A stretch of 64,000 bases of DNA. Source: Saccharopolyspora gloriosae (GTDB lineage Bacteria; Actinomycetota; Actinomycetes; Mycobacteriales; Pseudonocardiaceae). The notes beneath the pieces are model-generated. The model saw only the letters and a program-made list of their open reading frames with translations. It made no database searches and was not told the DNA's origin. Of this stretch, positions 46,006 to 54,544 are shown piece after piece. Position 1 is the first letter of the stretch. Every line of letters begins with the position of its first letter. The stretch spans positions 4,093,501 through 4,157,500 of the forward strand of contig NZ_JACHIV010000001.1 of NCBI RefSeq assembly GCF_014203325.1, in the 5' to 3' direction. The position numbers and the translations under genes were made by a program.

Positions 46006-46346
46006 GATCGTTCTCCTGTCATGGCGGAATCGACGGCGCTGCGGAAGGCAGGCCAGGTGGATCGGAAGGTCTCCAGTGCCGTTTTGCCCTCTGCGGTGAG
46101 CGCGTAGTAGCGGCGCGGCGGACCGGTCGCGGACTTCACTTGGCTGGTCTCCACGAGCCCTTGCCGCCGGAGGCGGGCCAGCAGCGGGTAGAGCGTTCCC
46201 TCGCTCTGCAGCAGGACGTCGTGCGCACCGAGCCTGCGCGCGATGTCGAGGCCGTACAACGGCTCGACGTCGATCATCGCGAGGATGCAGTACTCCAGCA
46301 CACCCCGCCGGAGGTGGGTGAGAACGGCGCTGTCATCCGGAACCAT
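46002..46346 (-). CDS. PadR family transcriptional regulator
   Basis: A 114-residue PadR-type winged-helix regulator: RRGVLEYCILAMIDVEPLYGLDIARRL, QSEGTLYPLLARLRRQGLVETSQV and GPPRRYYALTAEGKTALETF. The ATG at 46346 is preferred; an ATG at 46358 adds four residues. Its stop overlaps the HAAS gene start, so the two are coupled. It probably regulates its own operon. Confidence 0.9.
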   Translation of the reverse strand: MVPDDSAVLTHLRRGVLEYCILAMIDVEPLYGLDIARRLGAHDVLLQSEGTLYPLLARLRRQGLVETSQVKSATGPPRRYYALTAEGKTALETFRSTWPAFRSAVDSAMTGERS

Positions 46347-46793
46347 GCCACGCAACATACCGGCAAGATCAGCACCGCGCAAAGCAGGCCGCCCGCACCG
46401 CCGACGGACGCCACCCACCGCCGAATCTCCCCACCTCCCCCGCGACCCGAAATTGATCCACACTGGACCTGTTCGATTTCCCTTCACCCAAAAGGAAAAT
46501 CATCCGGACCTCAGCACGACATGTCCCGCGCCCGCGGAAGCCGACGGCCACCGCGTTCCAGCAGCGGCACGGACGGCGGCCACCGCGCGCACTCGGGCCG
46601 CCGAGCCGCGTGGCCGCGGAGTGTGACGGGGGACACCGTTTTCGGGCGCGGAAGTCGCTTGTCCATGCCGCTGCGGCATAGTCGAAACTGCTCCCAGATG
46701 AGGCGCACGGGTCTCCGTTCGGTCGACCGCCTCGCGCAGGCCGGACGAACTCCTCGCCGCATCGAGGGGGTATTGGAAGCACGAAGGAGAGAC
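46347..46793. other. intergenic region, 447 bp
   Basis: This lies between the divergent PadR operon and the DedA-type gene and should hold both promoters. ATGCCGCTGCGGCAT (46665-46679) is a perfect 7-base inverted repeat around one base and could be an operator for the rightward gene. I see no gene or RNA here. Confidence 0.5.
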
Positions 46794-47708
46794 ATGACTG
46801 GTGCAGGCCGCAAGCAGCAGGAGATCGGGCTGGAGGGTGACACCGCCCCCTCCCTGCGCGTGCCGACCGGGGGCGAGCTCCACGGCGCGTCGCACACGCC
46901 CGCCGCGTCGGCGGGCGACGCCCCGGAAGCCGGATCGGACGCTCCGGCGGAGAAGAAGAAGCGGTTCCGCTGGCGCAGCAAGGACTACACGCCGGAGGAG
47001 CTGGAAGAAGCCCGGCAGGCGTTCCGCGACCAGATGCCGTGGGACCACCCGATGTCGCGCGGTGACAAGTTCCTGGTGTTCGCCACGTTCGGCATCGTGG
47101 TGCTGATGATGGCGTCGATGCCGTTCCGGCCGTTCCTGATCGCCTCGCATCCGCTCGCGCTGAGCGCGGTGACCGGCAGCCTCTCGGCGATCGGCGCCGG
47201 CGCGGCGTTCGCCCGCGTCGGCGACGCCGAGCTGTGGCTGGTCGTCGCGGCGGGCGTGTTCGGCATGATCAAGTTCGACTGGTTGTTCTGGCTCGCCGGC
47301 CGCAAGTGGGGCGCGAAGATCATCGAGTTGTGGGCGCCGGGCGAGTTCGGCAAGCGGTTCGTCGCGCGGGTCCAGTCCTGGCCGCGCTGGGCGATGCCGC
47401 TGGTGCTCATCGTCGCCGCGCTGCCGGGCATCCCCGCCCCCGCGGTGTTCGCCGTGGCCGGGCTGAGCGGGATGGGCCTGGTGTCGTTCCTGATCTTCGA
47501 CGCGGTCGGTGCCGCGCTGATCGCGGGCCTGGTCGCGGGCCTCGGCTACGGAGTCGGGCAGCACGCCGTCGACTTCGTCCTGATGATCGACGACTACGCC
47601 CTCTACATCACGCTGGCGCTGGTCGTCTGGGTCTCGATCCAGGCGGGCTACAAGGGCCACAAGAAGGACCAGGAGAAGAAGAAGCAGAAGGAGCAGCAGG
47701 CGGCCTGA
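46794..47708 (+). CDS. DedA/VTT-domain membrane protein
   Basis: A 304-residue membrane protein. The first ~95 residues are polar and include KKKRFRWRSKDYTPEELEEARQAF. The VTT/DedA region follows, with GVFGMIKFDWLFWLAGRKWG, PLVLIVAALPGIPAPAVFAVAG and several helices. The tail is Lys/Gln-rich (KKDQEKKKQKEQQ). DedA proteins move lipid head-group carriers across the membrane. ATG at 46794 follows GAAGGAGA. The long N-terminal extension is unlike E. coli DedA. A terminator follows. Confidence 0.85.
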   Translation: MTGAGRKQQEIGLEGDTAPSLRVPTGGELHGASHTPAASAGDAPEAGSDAPAEKKKRFRWRSKDYTPEELEEARQAFRDQMPWDHPMSRGDKFLVFATFGIVVLMMASMPFRPFLIASHPLALSAVTGSLSAIGAGAAFARVGDAELWLVVAAGVFGMIKFDWLFWLAGRKWGAKIIELWAPGEFGKRFVARVQSWPRWAMPLVLIVAALPGIPAPAVFAVAGLSGMGLVSFLIFDAVGAALIAGLVAGLGYGVGQHAVDFVLMIDDYALYITLALVVWVSIQAGYKGHKKDQEKKKQKEQQAA

Positions 47709-47724
47709 CCGCCCTAGCTCCCCG

Positions 47725-47767
47725 ACGGCCGCCGCGCCCCCTCCGCGATGAGGGGCGCGGCGGCCGT
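47725..47767 (+). terminator. strong stem-loop after the DedA-type gene
   Basis: Perfect 16-base arms ACGGCCGCCGCGCCCC (47725-47740) and GGGGCGCGGCGGCCGT (47752-47767) around an 11-base loop, followed by TTTCACTTTT, a partial U-tract. Confidence 0.85.
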
Positions 47768-48045
47768 TTCACTTTTGACGGGCGGGGTTTTCGCCTCCGC
47801 GTCCACGCGATGTGCTGCCGTGGCACCGGAAGACGGCTCAGCACGCGACGCTCCGGCCCGTGCCGCGTGTCGTGGCCGCTAGCGACCTTGGTGGTCGTCG
47901 AACGCCCCGGCGAACACCGTTCCAGCGGGCCGCACACCATCACCGATCGTGACTTCACCGCCACCGAACGGGGCGACCACCTGGGAAAATGTGACGGCGG
48001 CCCCAGGTGGTCCTGCGTGAACTTACGGGTGCGTAGCCTGACTCC

Positions 48046-48786
48046 GTGGCTGAGATCGTGTACCCGCCCGTCGTGCTGGCGGCCAAGACCATGTTCCGCG
48101 TGCTGGACAACCGGCTCCGCGTGACGGGAACCGAGCACATCCCGCGCCAGGGGGGCGCGGTGATCGCGTGCAACCACGTCAGCTACCTGGACTTCATCTT
48201 CTGCGGCCTCGGCGCGCAGCCCGCGAAGCGGCTGGTGCGGTTCATGGCGAAGAAGGAGATCTTCGACAACCGGATCGCCGGTCCGCTGATGCGCGGCATG
48301 CACCACATCCCGGTGGACCGGGCCGCGGGCAAGGGCTCCTACGACGAGGCGGTCGAGCGGCTGCGCGCGGGCGAGGTCGTCGGCGTGTTCCCCGAAGCGA
48401 CCATCAGCCGCTCGTTCACCGTCAAGCCGATCAAGTCCGGCGCGGTCCGGATGGCCGCCGACGCGGGCGTGCCGGTCGTGCCGATGTCGCTGTGGGGCAC
48501 CCAGCGGCTGTGGACGAAGAGCCGGCCGCGCACGCTCACCAAGCGCCACGTGCCGATCCACATCCACGCCGGTGAACCGTTCCAGCCCGGCCCGGACGAC
48601 GACTTCGACGCCCTCACCCAGGACCTCCGCACCCGCATGGCGGCGATCCTGGACGACCTCCAGGCCGGGTATCCGGACCGGCCCGCGGGCGAGGACGACC
48701 GCTGGTGGCTGCCCACCCACCTCGGCGGCACCGCCCCAACCCCGGACGAGGCGGCCGCCCTCGACGCCCGCCCCGGCAACGACTGA
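48046..48786 (+). CDS. 1-acyl-glycerol-3-phosphate acyltransferase (PlsC-like)
   Basis: A 246-residue lysophospholipid acyltransferase. The catalytic HX4D motif is NHVSYLD, the acceptor motif is VFPEATISRS, and VPVVPMSLWG is the fourth conserved block. It acts on the inner face of the membrane to build phosphatidate or remodel lipids. The GTG at 48046 starts just before the family N-terminus; no strong ribosome site is seen. It is monocistronic and ends 5 bp from the convergent metallo-hydrolase gene. Confidence 0.9.
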   Translation: MAEIVYPPVVLAAKTMFRVLDNRLRVTGTEHIPRQGGAVIACNHVSYLDFIFCGLGAQPAKRLVRFMAKKEIFDNRIAGPLMRGMHHIPVDRAAGKGSYDEAVERLRAGEVVGVFPEATISRSFTVKPIKSGAVRMAADAGVPVVPMSLWGTQRLWTKSRPRTLTKRHVPIHIHAGEPFQPGPDDDFDALTQDLRTRMAAILDDLQAGYPDRPAGEDDRWWLPTHLGGTAPTPDEAAALDARPGND

Positions 48787-48791
48787 GGGTC

Positions 48792-49598
48792 TCACCCCGC
48801 CGTCGGTGCCACGTCCAGCCTGCGGATCAGCGGGTCGTCGGGCAGGGCCCGCGGGTAGTGGCGGGAGACCGCCGGGTCGTGGCCCGGGATGACCTGGCCG
48901 GGGGCGAGCGCGTCGAGGCGCACGGACGTGTCGCAGTAGTCGTCGGTCCGCACCACCACCGAGAACGGCGCGCCGTCGGGGGAGTCGCCGCCGACGCGGT
49001 TGTCCAGGTAGTGCCGGGCGTCGGAGGCGAGCACGACGGGGCCGCGCGCGGTCGGGACCCGCACCGCCTGCGAGCCCGGCGTGTGGCCCGCCGCGGGGTG
49101 CACCGTGACGCCGGGGGTGACCTCGTACTCGCCTTCGCGCAGCCGCACCCGCCCGCGGTGCAGCAGGGCGACGAGCTCGCAGACCTTGTCCGCGTCGTAC
49201 GGGCGGCGCAGGAAGCGGTGCGCCATCGACGGTCCGGTGGCGTAGGCGAGTTCGGCCTCCCGCACGTGGAACGTCGCGTTCGGGAAGGCTCCGAGGTTCC
49301 CGGCGTGGTCCCAGTGCAGGTGGGTGAGCACCACGTCGGTGATCGCCGCCGGGTCGAGGCCGAGCCGGCGCACCGACTCCGCGGGGTCGCGCTCGTAGTC
49401 GATGCCGCGCCGGCGCGCCGTGGCCTCGTCGGCGCCGACGTCGACGAGGACGACGTGCTCGTCGGAGACGGCGAGCCAGCAGAAGCAGTGCAGCGACTGG
49501 TCGGTCTCCGGGTACCGGAACCCCGGGGTCGGCGCGTAGTTCTCCGGCGCCGTCCGGTGCCCGATGCCGTAGCGCAGGGCGTAGAGGCGGTAGGTCAT
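48792..49598 (-). CDS. metallo-beta-lactamase fold hydrolase (N-acyl homoserine lactonase-like)
   Basis: A 268-residue MBL-fold enzyme. The zinc motif is THLHWDHAG (His93, His95, Asp97, His98), with later ligands in AAGHTPGSQ, ASDARHYLD and IPGHDP. The layout fits AttM/AiiB-type lactonases, which open lactone rings. The ATG at 49598 overlaps the stop of the dehydrogenase gene (ATGA). It closes an eight-gene catabolic cluster, so it more likely hydrolyses a pathway lactone or ester than a quorum signal. Confidence 0.88.
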   Translation of the reverse strand: MTYRLYALRYGIGHRTAPENYAPTPGFRYPETDQSLHCFCWLAVSDEHVVLVDVGADEATARRRGIDYERDPAESVRRLGLDPAAITDVVLTHLHWDHAGNLGAFPNATFHVREAELAYATGPSMAHRFLRRPYDADKVCELVALLHRGRVRLREGEYEVTPGVTVHPAAGHTPGSQAVRVPTARGPVVLASDARHYLDNRVGGDSPDGAPFSVVVRTDDYCDTSVRLDALAPGQVIPGHDPAVSRHYPRALPDDPLIRRLDVAPTAG

Positions 49599-50746
49599 GC
49601 CGATCGTGCTCCTCTCGCGGCGATGTCAATGACGATGCGACCGGGGAACCCGGCGTGCAGCCGCGCCATGCCTTCGGCGACCTCGGACAGCGGGATCGAG
49701 GTGGACGCCGCGAGCCGGTCGACCGGCAACCGGCCCGCGCCGTGCAGCGCGGCGTAGCGGGGCACATCGCGCCGCGGCACGCCGGAGCCGAGGTAGCTGC
49801 CGGAGACGGTGACGTCGTGCGCGACGAGTTCGGCGGGCGGAACGGGCCAGCGCGCCGCCGGGTTCGCCAGGCCGACCATGGTGAGCCTGCCGCCCCGGCG
49901 CAGGCCGCGGTACGCCGATTCCACCGCGGCGACGGCACCGGCGGCTTCGAACGCGTGGTGCGCTCCGCCGCCGGTGGCCTCCCTGATCCGCTCCGCGGTC
50001 GACTCGTCCGCGTGCAGGGCCAGGTCGGCCCCGAGTTCCAACGCCCGTTCCAGGTGCGCGTCGTGGCGATCGACGGCGATGATCGGCGCGGCTCCGACGG
50101 CGCGCAGTCCGAGCACCGCCGCCAGCCCCACCCCGCCGCAGCCGAACACCGCCGCCGACTCGCCGAGTCCGACCCGGGCCGCGTTGACCACCGCGCCCAC
50201 TCCGGTGCTGACCGCGCACCCGAGCAGGGACGCGGTGCGCAGGTCCGTTCCCGCCGGTACCGGGATGACCGAGGCGGCGTCCACCACGGCCCGCTCCGCG
50301 AACGCGGACACGCCGAGGTGGTGGTGCACCGGTTCCCCGTCCGCGTCGCGCAACCGGCGTCCGCCCGCCGCGAGCTCGCCCGCGGTGTTGCCCGCGTGGG
50401 CCCGCGAGCACAGCACCGGGCGGCCGTCGCGGCAGAACCCGCACCGCCCGCAGGACGCGACGTAGGTGAACACCACGGGATCACCGGGGCACACTTCCGT
50501 CACCGACCGGCCGGTGCGCGCCACGACCCCGGCGGCCTCGTGCCCGAGCACCATCGGCAGCGGCCGGGGCCGATCGCCGGTCAGCACCGACAGGTCGGAG
50601 TGGCACAGCGACGCGAAGTGCACGTCCACCAGCACTTCGCCGTCGCCGGGTTCGTCGAGCCGCACCTGTTCGACGGACAACCGCGCGAAGTCCGGTTCGG
50701 GGCCCGGTTCTCCGCGCAGCACCGCCGCGCTGATCGTCGTGCTCAC
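49595..50746 (-). CDS. zinc-dependent alcohol dehydrogenase
   Basis: A 383-residue medium-chain dehydrogenase. The catalytic zinc ligands are in LCHSD, GHEAAG and LLGCAVSTG. The structural zinc has four cysteines in ASCGRCGFCRDGRPVLC. The NAD motif is VFGCGGVGLAAV and VDRHD favours NAD over NADP. It belongs to the class III/mycothiol-dependent group. The GTG at 50746 overlaps the stop of the MmgE/PrpD gene. It sits between MmgE/PrpD and the lactonase-like gene, which points to an oxidation of an alcohol or hydroxymethyl adduct in the pathway. Confidence 0.9.
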   Translation of the reverse strand: MSTTISAAVLRGEPGPEPDFARLSVEQVRLDEPGDGEVLVDVHFASLCHSDLSVLTGDRPRPLPMVLGHEAAGVVARTGRSVTEVCPGDPVVFTYVASCGRCGFCRDGRPVLCSRAHAGNTAGELAAGGRRLRDADGEPVHHHLGVSAFAERAVVDAASVIPVPAGTDLRTASLLGCAVSTGVGAVVNAARVGLGESAAVFGCGGVGLAAVLGLRAVGAAPIIAVDRHDAHLERALELGADLALHADESTAERIREATGGGAHHAFEAAGAVAAVESAYRGLRRGGRLTMVGLANPAARWPVPPAELVAHDVTVSGSYLGSGVPRRDVPRYAALHGAGRLPVDRLAASTSIPLSEVAEGMARLHAGFPGRIVIDIAARGARSA

Positions 50747-52140
50747 CGCCGCACCTCCGCGTCCAGCGACATCACCAGTGAGTCCACATCGGACTCGACG
50801 CCGAGTCCCCGCACGGTCCGCGCGACCGTTTCCGCCTGCTCGCGGGACGTTCTGCGGGTCGCGTTGCCGAGGAACTTCGCCATCACGTCCTCGTCGGTGA
50901 AGCGGTTTCCCGGCGTGCCCCGGCTCGCCGTGACGCGGCGGGTGATCTCCCGGCCGTCCCCGAGGTGCAGCCGGACCTCGCCGGGGAAGCGCGCGGGGTA
51001 GTCGCTGTCCGGGTCGGGCGGGCACTCGACGAGCCGCGCCACGGCCAGCACCTCCGGGTCGTCGAGCGGGTCGTCGTAGAAGGTCGCGAGGTCCAGCCTG
51101 CCGCGCACCAACACGCTCGCCACCGCGTACTGCACGCTGAACATGGCGTCGTAGGTGGTGGCGGGCGCGATCTTCACCGCGGCCGGTTCGGTCACCTCCG
51201 GCATCACGCCCGGCGAGGTGGGGCAGACGATCCGGGTGACGTCGGCGGCCCGCACCGTGGCGACCCCGAGCTCGTCGAGCACCTGGAAGGCGGCGTCGGC
51301 GAAGGCGTGGGTGAAGTGGCAGCACGGGTAGGGCTTGTAGGCGGTCTCCGCGGTCATCCAGCGCTCGCCGAGGGTGTCCAGCCCGAGTCCCGCCGCGTCG
51401 GGGACGAACCCGAGGTGCGTGGCGAACAGGCCCTTGGTCCCCTCGAACACCGTCACCGGGCCGCTGAACCCCGACTCGGCGAGGGTGAGCGCGATCAGCC
51501 CGGAGTGCGCCGCCCAGCCGGGGTGCACGCGCTTGAGCCAGGAGTTGCGGATCTCCAGCAGCCCACCGGCCTGGCTCCCGCAGAGCCCGAGCGCGTTGCG
51601 CACGGTCTCCGGTGCGACGCCTCGGATGCTCGCGGCCGCGCACGCGGCGGCGAACGTCCCGGCGATGCCGGTGGGGTGGAAGCCGCGGGCGTGGAACCGC
51701 CCGGCCCCGGCCTCCGCGATCCGGCAGCCGATCTCCATGCCGAGCACGTAGCCCAGCAGCAGCCGCCTGCCGCTCGCCCCGGCCTCCTCCGCCGCCGCGA
51801 GCGCGCCCGCCAGCGCGGGCGCGGTGGCGTGGTAGACGGCGCCGACGTGGGTGTCGTCGAAGTCGAAGCCGTGGATCAGCGTGCCGTTGACCAGCGCCGC
51901 CGACGGAGCGGGCAGCGCGGTGCCGTATCCGACGGCGTGCGCCTCCTGGCCCGAGCCGAGGCGCTGGGCGGCGGTGTGCACGGCGTCGCCGAAGTTCATC
52001 GCCGACGAGCCGAGCGCGCTGCCGAGCGCGTCGAGGACGTGGTTGCGGGCATCGTGGAGCACCGCGTCGGGGATGTCGTCGAAGGTCGTGGCCGAGACGA
52101 ATTCGGCCATGCGGGCGGACAACGTCTGCGGTGCGGTCAT
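50743..52140 (-). CDS. MmgE/PrpD family protein
   Basis: A 465-residue member of the 2-methylcitrate dehydratase / cis-aconitate decarboxylase family. Typical stretches are LDALGSALGSS, LIHGFDFDDTH, GFHPTGIAGTFAAACAAA and TAYKPYPCCHFTHAF. ATG at 52140 overlaps the MFS stop by four bases (ATGA). The family isomerises, dehydrates or decarboxylates tricarboxylic acids. Its presence suggests a tri- or dicarboxylic acid intermediate in this cluster. The exact reaction cannot be told from the sequence. Confidence 0.9.
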   Translation of the reverse strand: MTAPQTLSARMAEFVSATTFDDIPDAVLHDARNHVLDALGSALGSSAMNFGDAVHTAAQRLGSGQEAHAVGYGTALPAPSAALVNGTLIHGFDFDDTHVGAVYHATAPALAGALAAAEEAGASGRRLLLGYVLGMEIGCRIAEAGAGRFHARGFHPTGIAGTFAAACAAASIRGVAPETVRNALGLCGSQAGGLLEIRNSWLKRVHPGWAAHSGLIALTLAESGFSGPVTVFEGTKGLFATHLGFVPDAAGLGLDTLGERWMTAETAYKPYPCCHFTHAFADAAFQVLDELGVATVRAADVTRIVCPTSPGVMPEVTEPAAVKIAPATTYDAMFSVQYAVASVLVRGRLDLATFYDDPLDDPEVLAVARLVECPPDPDSDYPARFPGEVRLHLGDGREITRRVTASRGTPGNRFTDEDVMAKFLGNATRRTSREQAETVARTVRGLGVESDVDSLVMSLDAEVRR

Positions 52141-53534
52141 GCGCGCTGCTCCTCCGGGTGATCGACGGTGTCGGCCAGGCGGCGGCCCGTGGTCCGCTCG
52201 CCGAAGAAGAAGATGACGAGGCCTTCGCACAGGATGAACAGCGCGGCGGCGATGAACGCGCCGCTGAACCCGGCGAACGCGAACACCGCGGCGATCAGCA
52301 CGCCGTTGACGGTGCCCGCGAGCCGCCCCATCCCGTTGGCCAGCCCGGCGCCCGCACCGCGCAGCGCGGTCGGGAACACCTCGGGCAGATAGCTGTAGAT
52401 CACGGCGGTGTTGGTCTGCAGCAGCACGGTGGCGACGAACCCGCCGAGCACCACCAGCCACAGCTCACCGCTGACGGCGAACACGACGATCGCGGCGCCG
52501 CTGACCGCGGCCAGCACCAGGCTGACGGTCTTGCGCTCCCAGCGGTCGGCCACCAGCATCCCGGCGAACGCGCCGGCGAACGGCCCGATGGCGAAGATCG
52601 TGGTGATGGTCAGCGTGGTCTCGTGGCTGTAGCCCTGCTCGACCAGCAGCGTCGGCACCCACGCGTTGAAGCCGTAGAAGCCGAGGATGTCGAAGACCAT
52701 CACCAGCGAGGCCACGATCGTGATCTTGCGGGTGCGACCGCGGAGCAGTTCGGTGACGGGCACCCGCGAGCGGCCCCGCACCGGCTCGGCGTCGAGCACG
52801 ACGTCCTGGTCGGGTGTGAGGCCCGCTTCCCGCTCCAACTTCGTGATGATCACGTCGGCTTCGGCTTCGCGGTCCTGGACCAGCAGCCAGCGAGCCGACT
52901 CCGGCAGCTTGAACCAGGCCGCGATCGCCGGGACGATCCCGACGGCGGCGACGACGAACGTCCAGCGCCACGAGTCCGGGCCGATCGGCACCAGCAGCCG
53001 CGCGGCACCGGCGATGAACGGCACGCCCAGCAGCCCGATGCCGAGCATGAACGCCTGGATCCGCCCGCGTTTGTGCTGCGGGAACATCTCGGCCACGTAG
53101 ACGATCAGCACCCCGGTCACGGCCTGCACGCCGAGTCCGCTGAGCAGCCGGAACACGCCGAGCAGCGCGAGGTTCGGGGCGAGCGCGCACAGGATCGACG
53201 CCACCGAGTAGAAGAGCGTCGCCGTGATCACGACGCGGCGGCGGCCGAACCGGTCGGCGAGCCGCCCGCCGACGATCGCGCCGAAGAACATGCCCATGAA
53301 CGACAGCGAGGTGAGGTGGCCGACCTGCGCCACCGACAGGTCCCACTGCTCGCGGATCGCCGGTGCCGCGTAGGACAGGACGTTGAGGTCGGCCAGGTCG
53401 GCGATGAACAGGCTGCCCAGCAGCACCATCCAGGTGCGGTGCGTGCGGGTCGTCTTCGTCAACCGGTCCAGGCGCGCGACGAGCACGCGCCGTTCGTCGG
53501 GGGCCGCGGGTGCGGCGTCAGCAGTGCTGTCCAT
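52137..53534 (-). CDS. MFS transporter
   Basis: A 465-residue major facilitator with 12 membrane segments and a central loop around residues 230-270. Motifs include GGRLADRFGRRRVVI in the loop between helices 2 and 3, and PESARWLL. It is of the sugar/aromatic-acid symporter type. ATG at 53534 follows AAAGGAGAGTC. It lies in the catabolic cluster and is the probable uptake system for its unknown substrate. A 198-bp gap separates it from the flavin reductase gene. Confidence 0.92.
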   Translation of the reverse strand: MDSTADAAPAAPDERRVLVARLDRLTKTTRTHRTWMVLLGSLFIADLADLNVLSYAAPAIREQWDLSVAQVGHLTSLSFMGMFFGAIVGGRLADRFGRRRVVITATLFYSVASILCALAPNLALLGVFRLLSGLGVQAVTGVLIVYVAEMFPQHKRGRIQAFMLGIGLLGVPFIAGAARLLVPIGPDSWRWTFVVAAVGIVPAIAAWFKLPESARWLLVQDREAEADVIITKLEREAGLTPDQDVVLDAEPVRGRSRVPVTELLRGRTRKITIVASLVMVFDILGFYGFNAWVPTLLVEQGYSHETTLTITTIFAIGPFAGAFAGMLVADRWERKTVSLVLAAVSGAAIVVFAVSGELWLVVLGGFVATVLLQTNTAVIYSYLPEVFPTALRGAGAGLANGMGRLAGTVNGVLIAAVFAFAGFSGAFIAAALFILCEGLVIFFFGERTTGRRLADTVDHPEEQRA

Positions 53535-53732
53535 GACTCTCCTTTGAGCACGGGAAGAACACCAGCGGTTTCGTCGAGGAACGCGTCAGGGCCTTTCGAG
53601 ATCGGTCGGGTGGCGCGTTCCCCGTTCGGGGTGAACGGCATCGTCGAGCGCCGTCCCGTCAGCGGCGGAACCGCCGAGCGGCGACCGGCTCGGCACCCGC
53701 CCCGCCGCGCGGGCCACGATCAACGCGGGCCC

Positions 53733-54233
53733 TCAGCCGATCGACAGCGATCGGTACTTCCCGCCGTGGAACACGAGCGGTTCGGCGGCCGGAACGGTCG
53801 CGGTGGCCAGGACCCGGAGCAGGACGATCCGGTGGTCGCCCGCGGGCAGGTCGTCGTGCGGGGCGCACTCGAACCAGGCGACCGCGTCGTCGACGTGGAC
53901 CGCTCCCCCGCCGGTCGAGCTCCACCGCGTCCCGGCGAACCGGTCCACGCCGCGCGCGGACAGGCGGCGGCACAGCTCGTCCTGCCCCGCGCCGAGCACG
54001 CTCAGCCCGAGGCGCGGCAGCCCGGCCAGCACCGGCCACGTCGTCGAGGTGCGCTGCACGCACACCGACACCAGCGGCGGGTCCAGCGACACCGAGGTGA
54101 AGCTGCTCGCCGCCATGCCCACCGGGACCTCGCCGTCCAGCCCGCACACGGCCAGCACCCCGGCGGGCACGGTGCCGAACACCTGCCGCAGCCCGGTGGG
54201 ATCCGCGACCGGGCGCAGCCGCGGCCCGCCCAT
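53733..54233 (-). CDS. flavin reductase family protein
   Basis: A 166-residue FMN-binding split-barrel reductase (ADPTGLRQVFGTVPAGVLAVCG, MAASSFTSVSLDPPLVSVCVQRTSTTWP, FAGTRW, HRIVLLRVLA). Such proteins supply reduced flavin to two-component monooxygenases. The ATG at 54233 overlaps the stop of the DUF4387 gene. Three genes upstream lies an LLM-class monooxygenase, so this is most likely its reductase component. Confidence 0.9.
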   Translation of the reverse strand: MGGPRLRPVADPTGLRQVFGTVPAGVLAVCGLDGEVPVGMAASSFTSVSLDPPLVSVCVQRTSTTWPVLAGLPRLGLSVLGAGQDELCRRLSARGVDRFAGTRWSSTGGGAVHVDDAVAWFECAPHDDLPAGDHRIVLLRVLATATVPAAEPLVFHGGKYRSLSIG

Positions 54234-54544
54234 CACGGCACCTCCACGTCGAGCAGCGGGGCGTGCTGCTGCGCGCCGAAGGTGTCGCGCTCGCCCGCGC
54301 CGCCCTGGTCGCCGAAGCGGACCAGGGTGAGCTTGAACGCCAGCGCGGGTGCGAAGAACGTGCACACCCGCACGTGCGAGACGTCCGCCCGGTAGAGCCG
54401 CGCGAGGCGTTCGGGGGTGAGCACGCCGCTGTCGCGGACGCGTGCGAAGGTCGCTTCGTCGGTGAACATCACGTCGAAGGTGATCTCGTGCGGTCCGGCG
54501 TTCTTGCTGCGGATCACCTTCGCCAGCTCGCGCAGGGCGGTCAT
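54233..54544 (-). CDS. DUF4387 protein
   Basis: A 103-residue DUF4387 protein (LRELAKVIRSKNAGPHEITFDVMFTD, SHVRVCTFFAPALAFKLTLVR). The family nearly always follows an AtuA (DUF1446) gene, as here with an ATGA overlap. It has no known activity and may be the small partner subunit of AtuA. Confidence 0.88.
   Translation of the reverse strand: MTALRELAKVIRSKNAGPHEITFDVMFTDEATFARVRDSGVLTPERLARLYRADVSHVRVCTFFAPALAFKLTLVRFGDQGGAGERDTFGAQQHAPLLDVEVP

Noticed and set aside
48792-49598. Quorum-quenching lactonase function for the MBL-fold enzyme
   Set aside because: The fold and motifs fit, but its overlap with a catabolic operon makes a pathway substrate more likely; no quorum genes are nearby.
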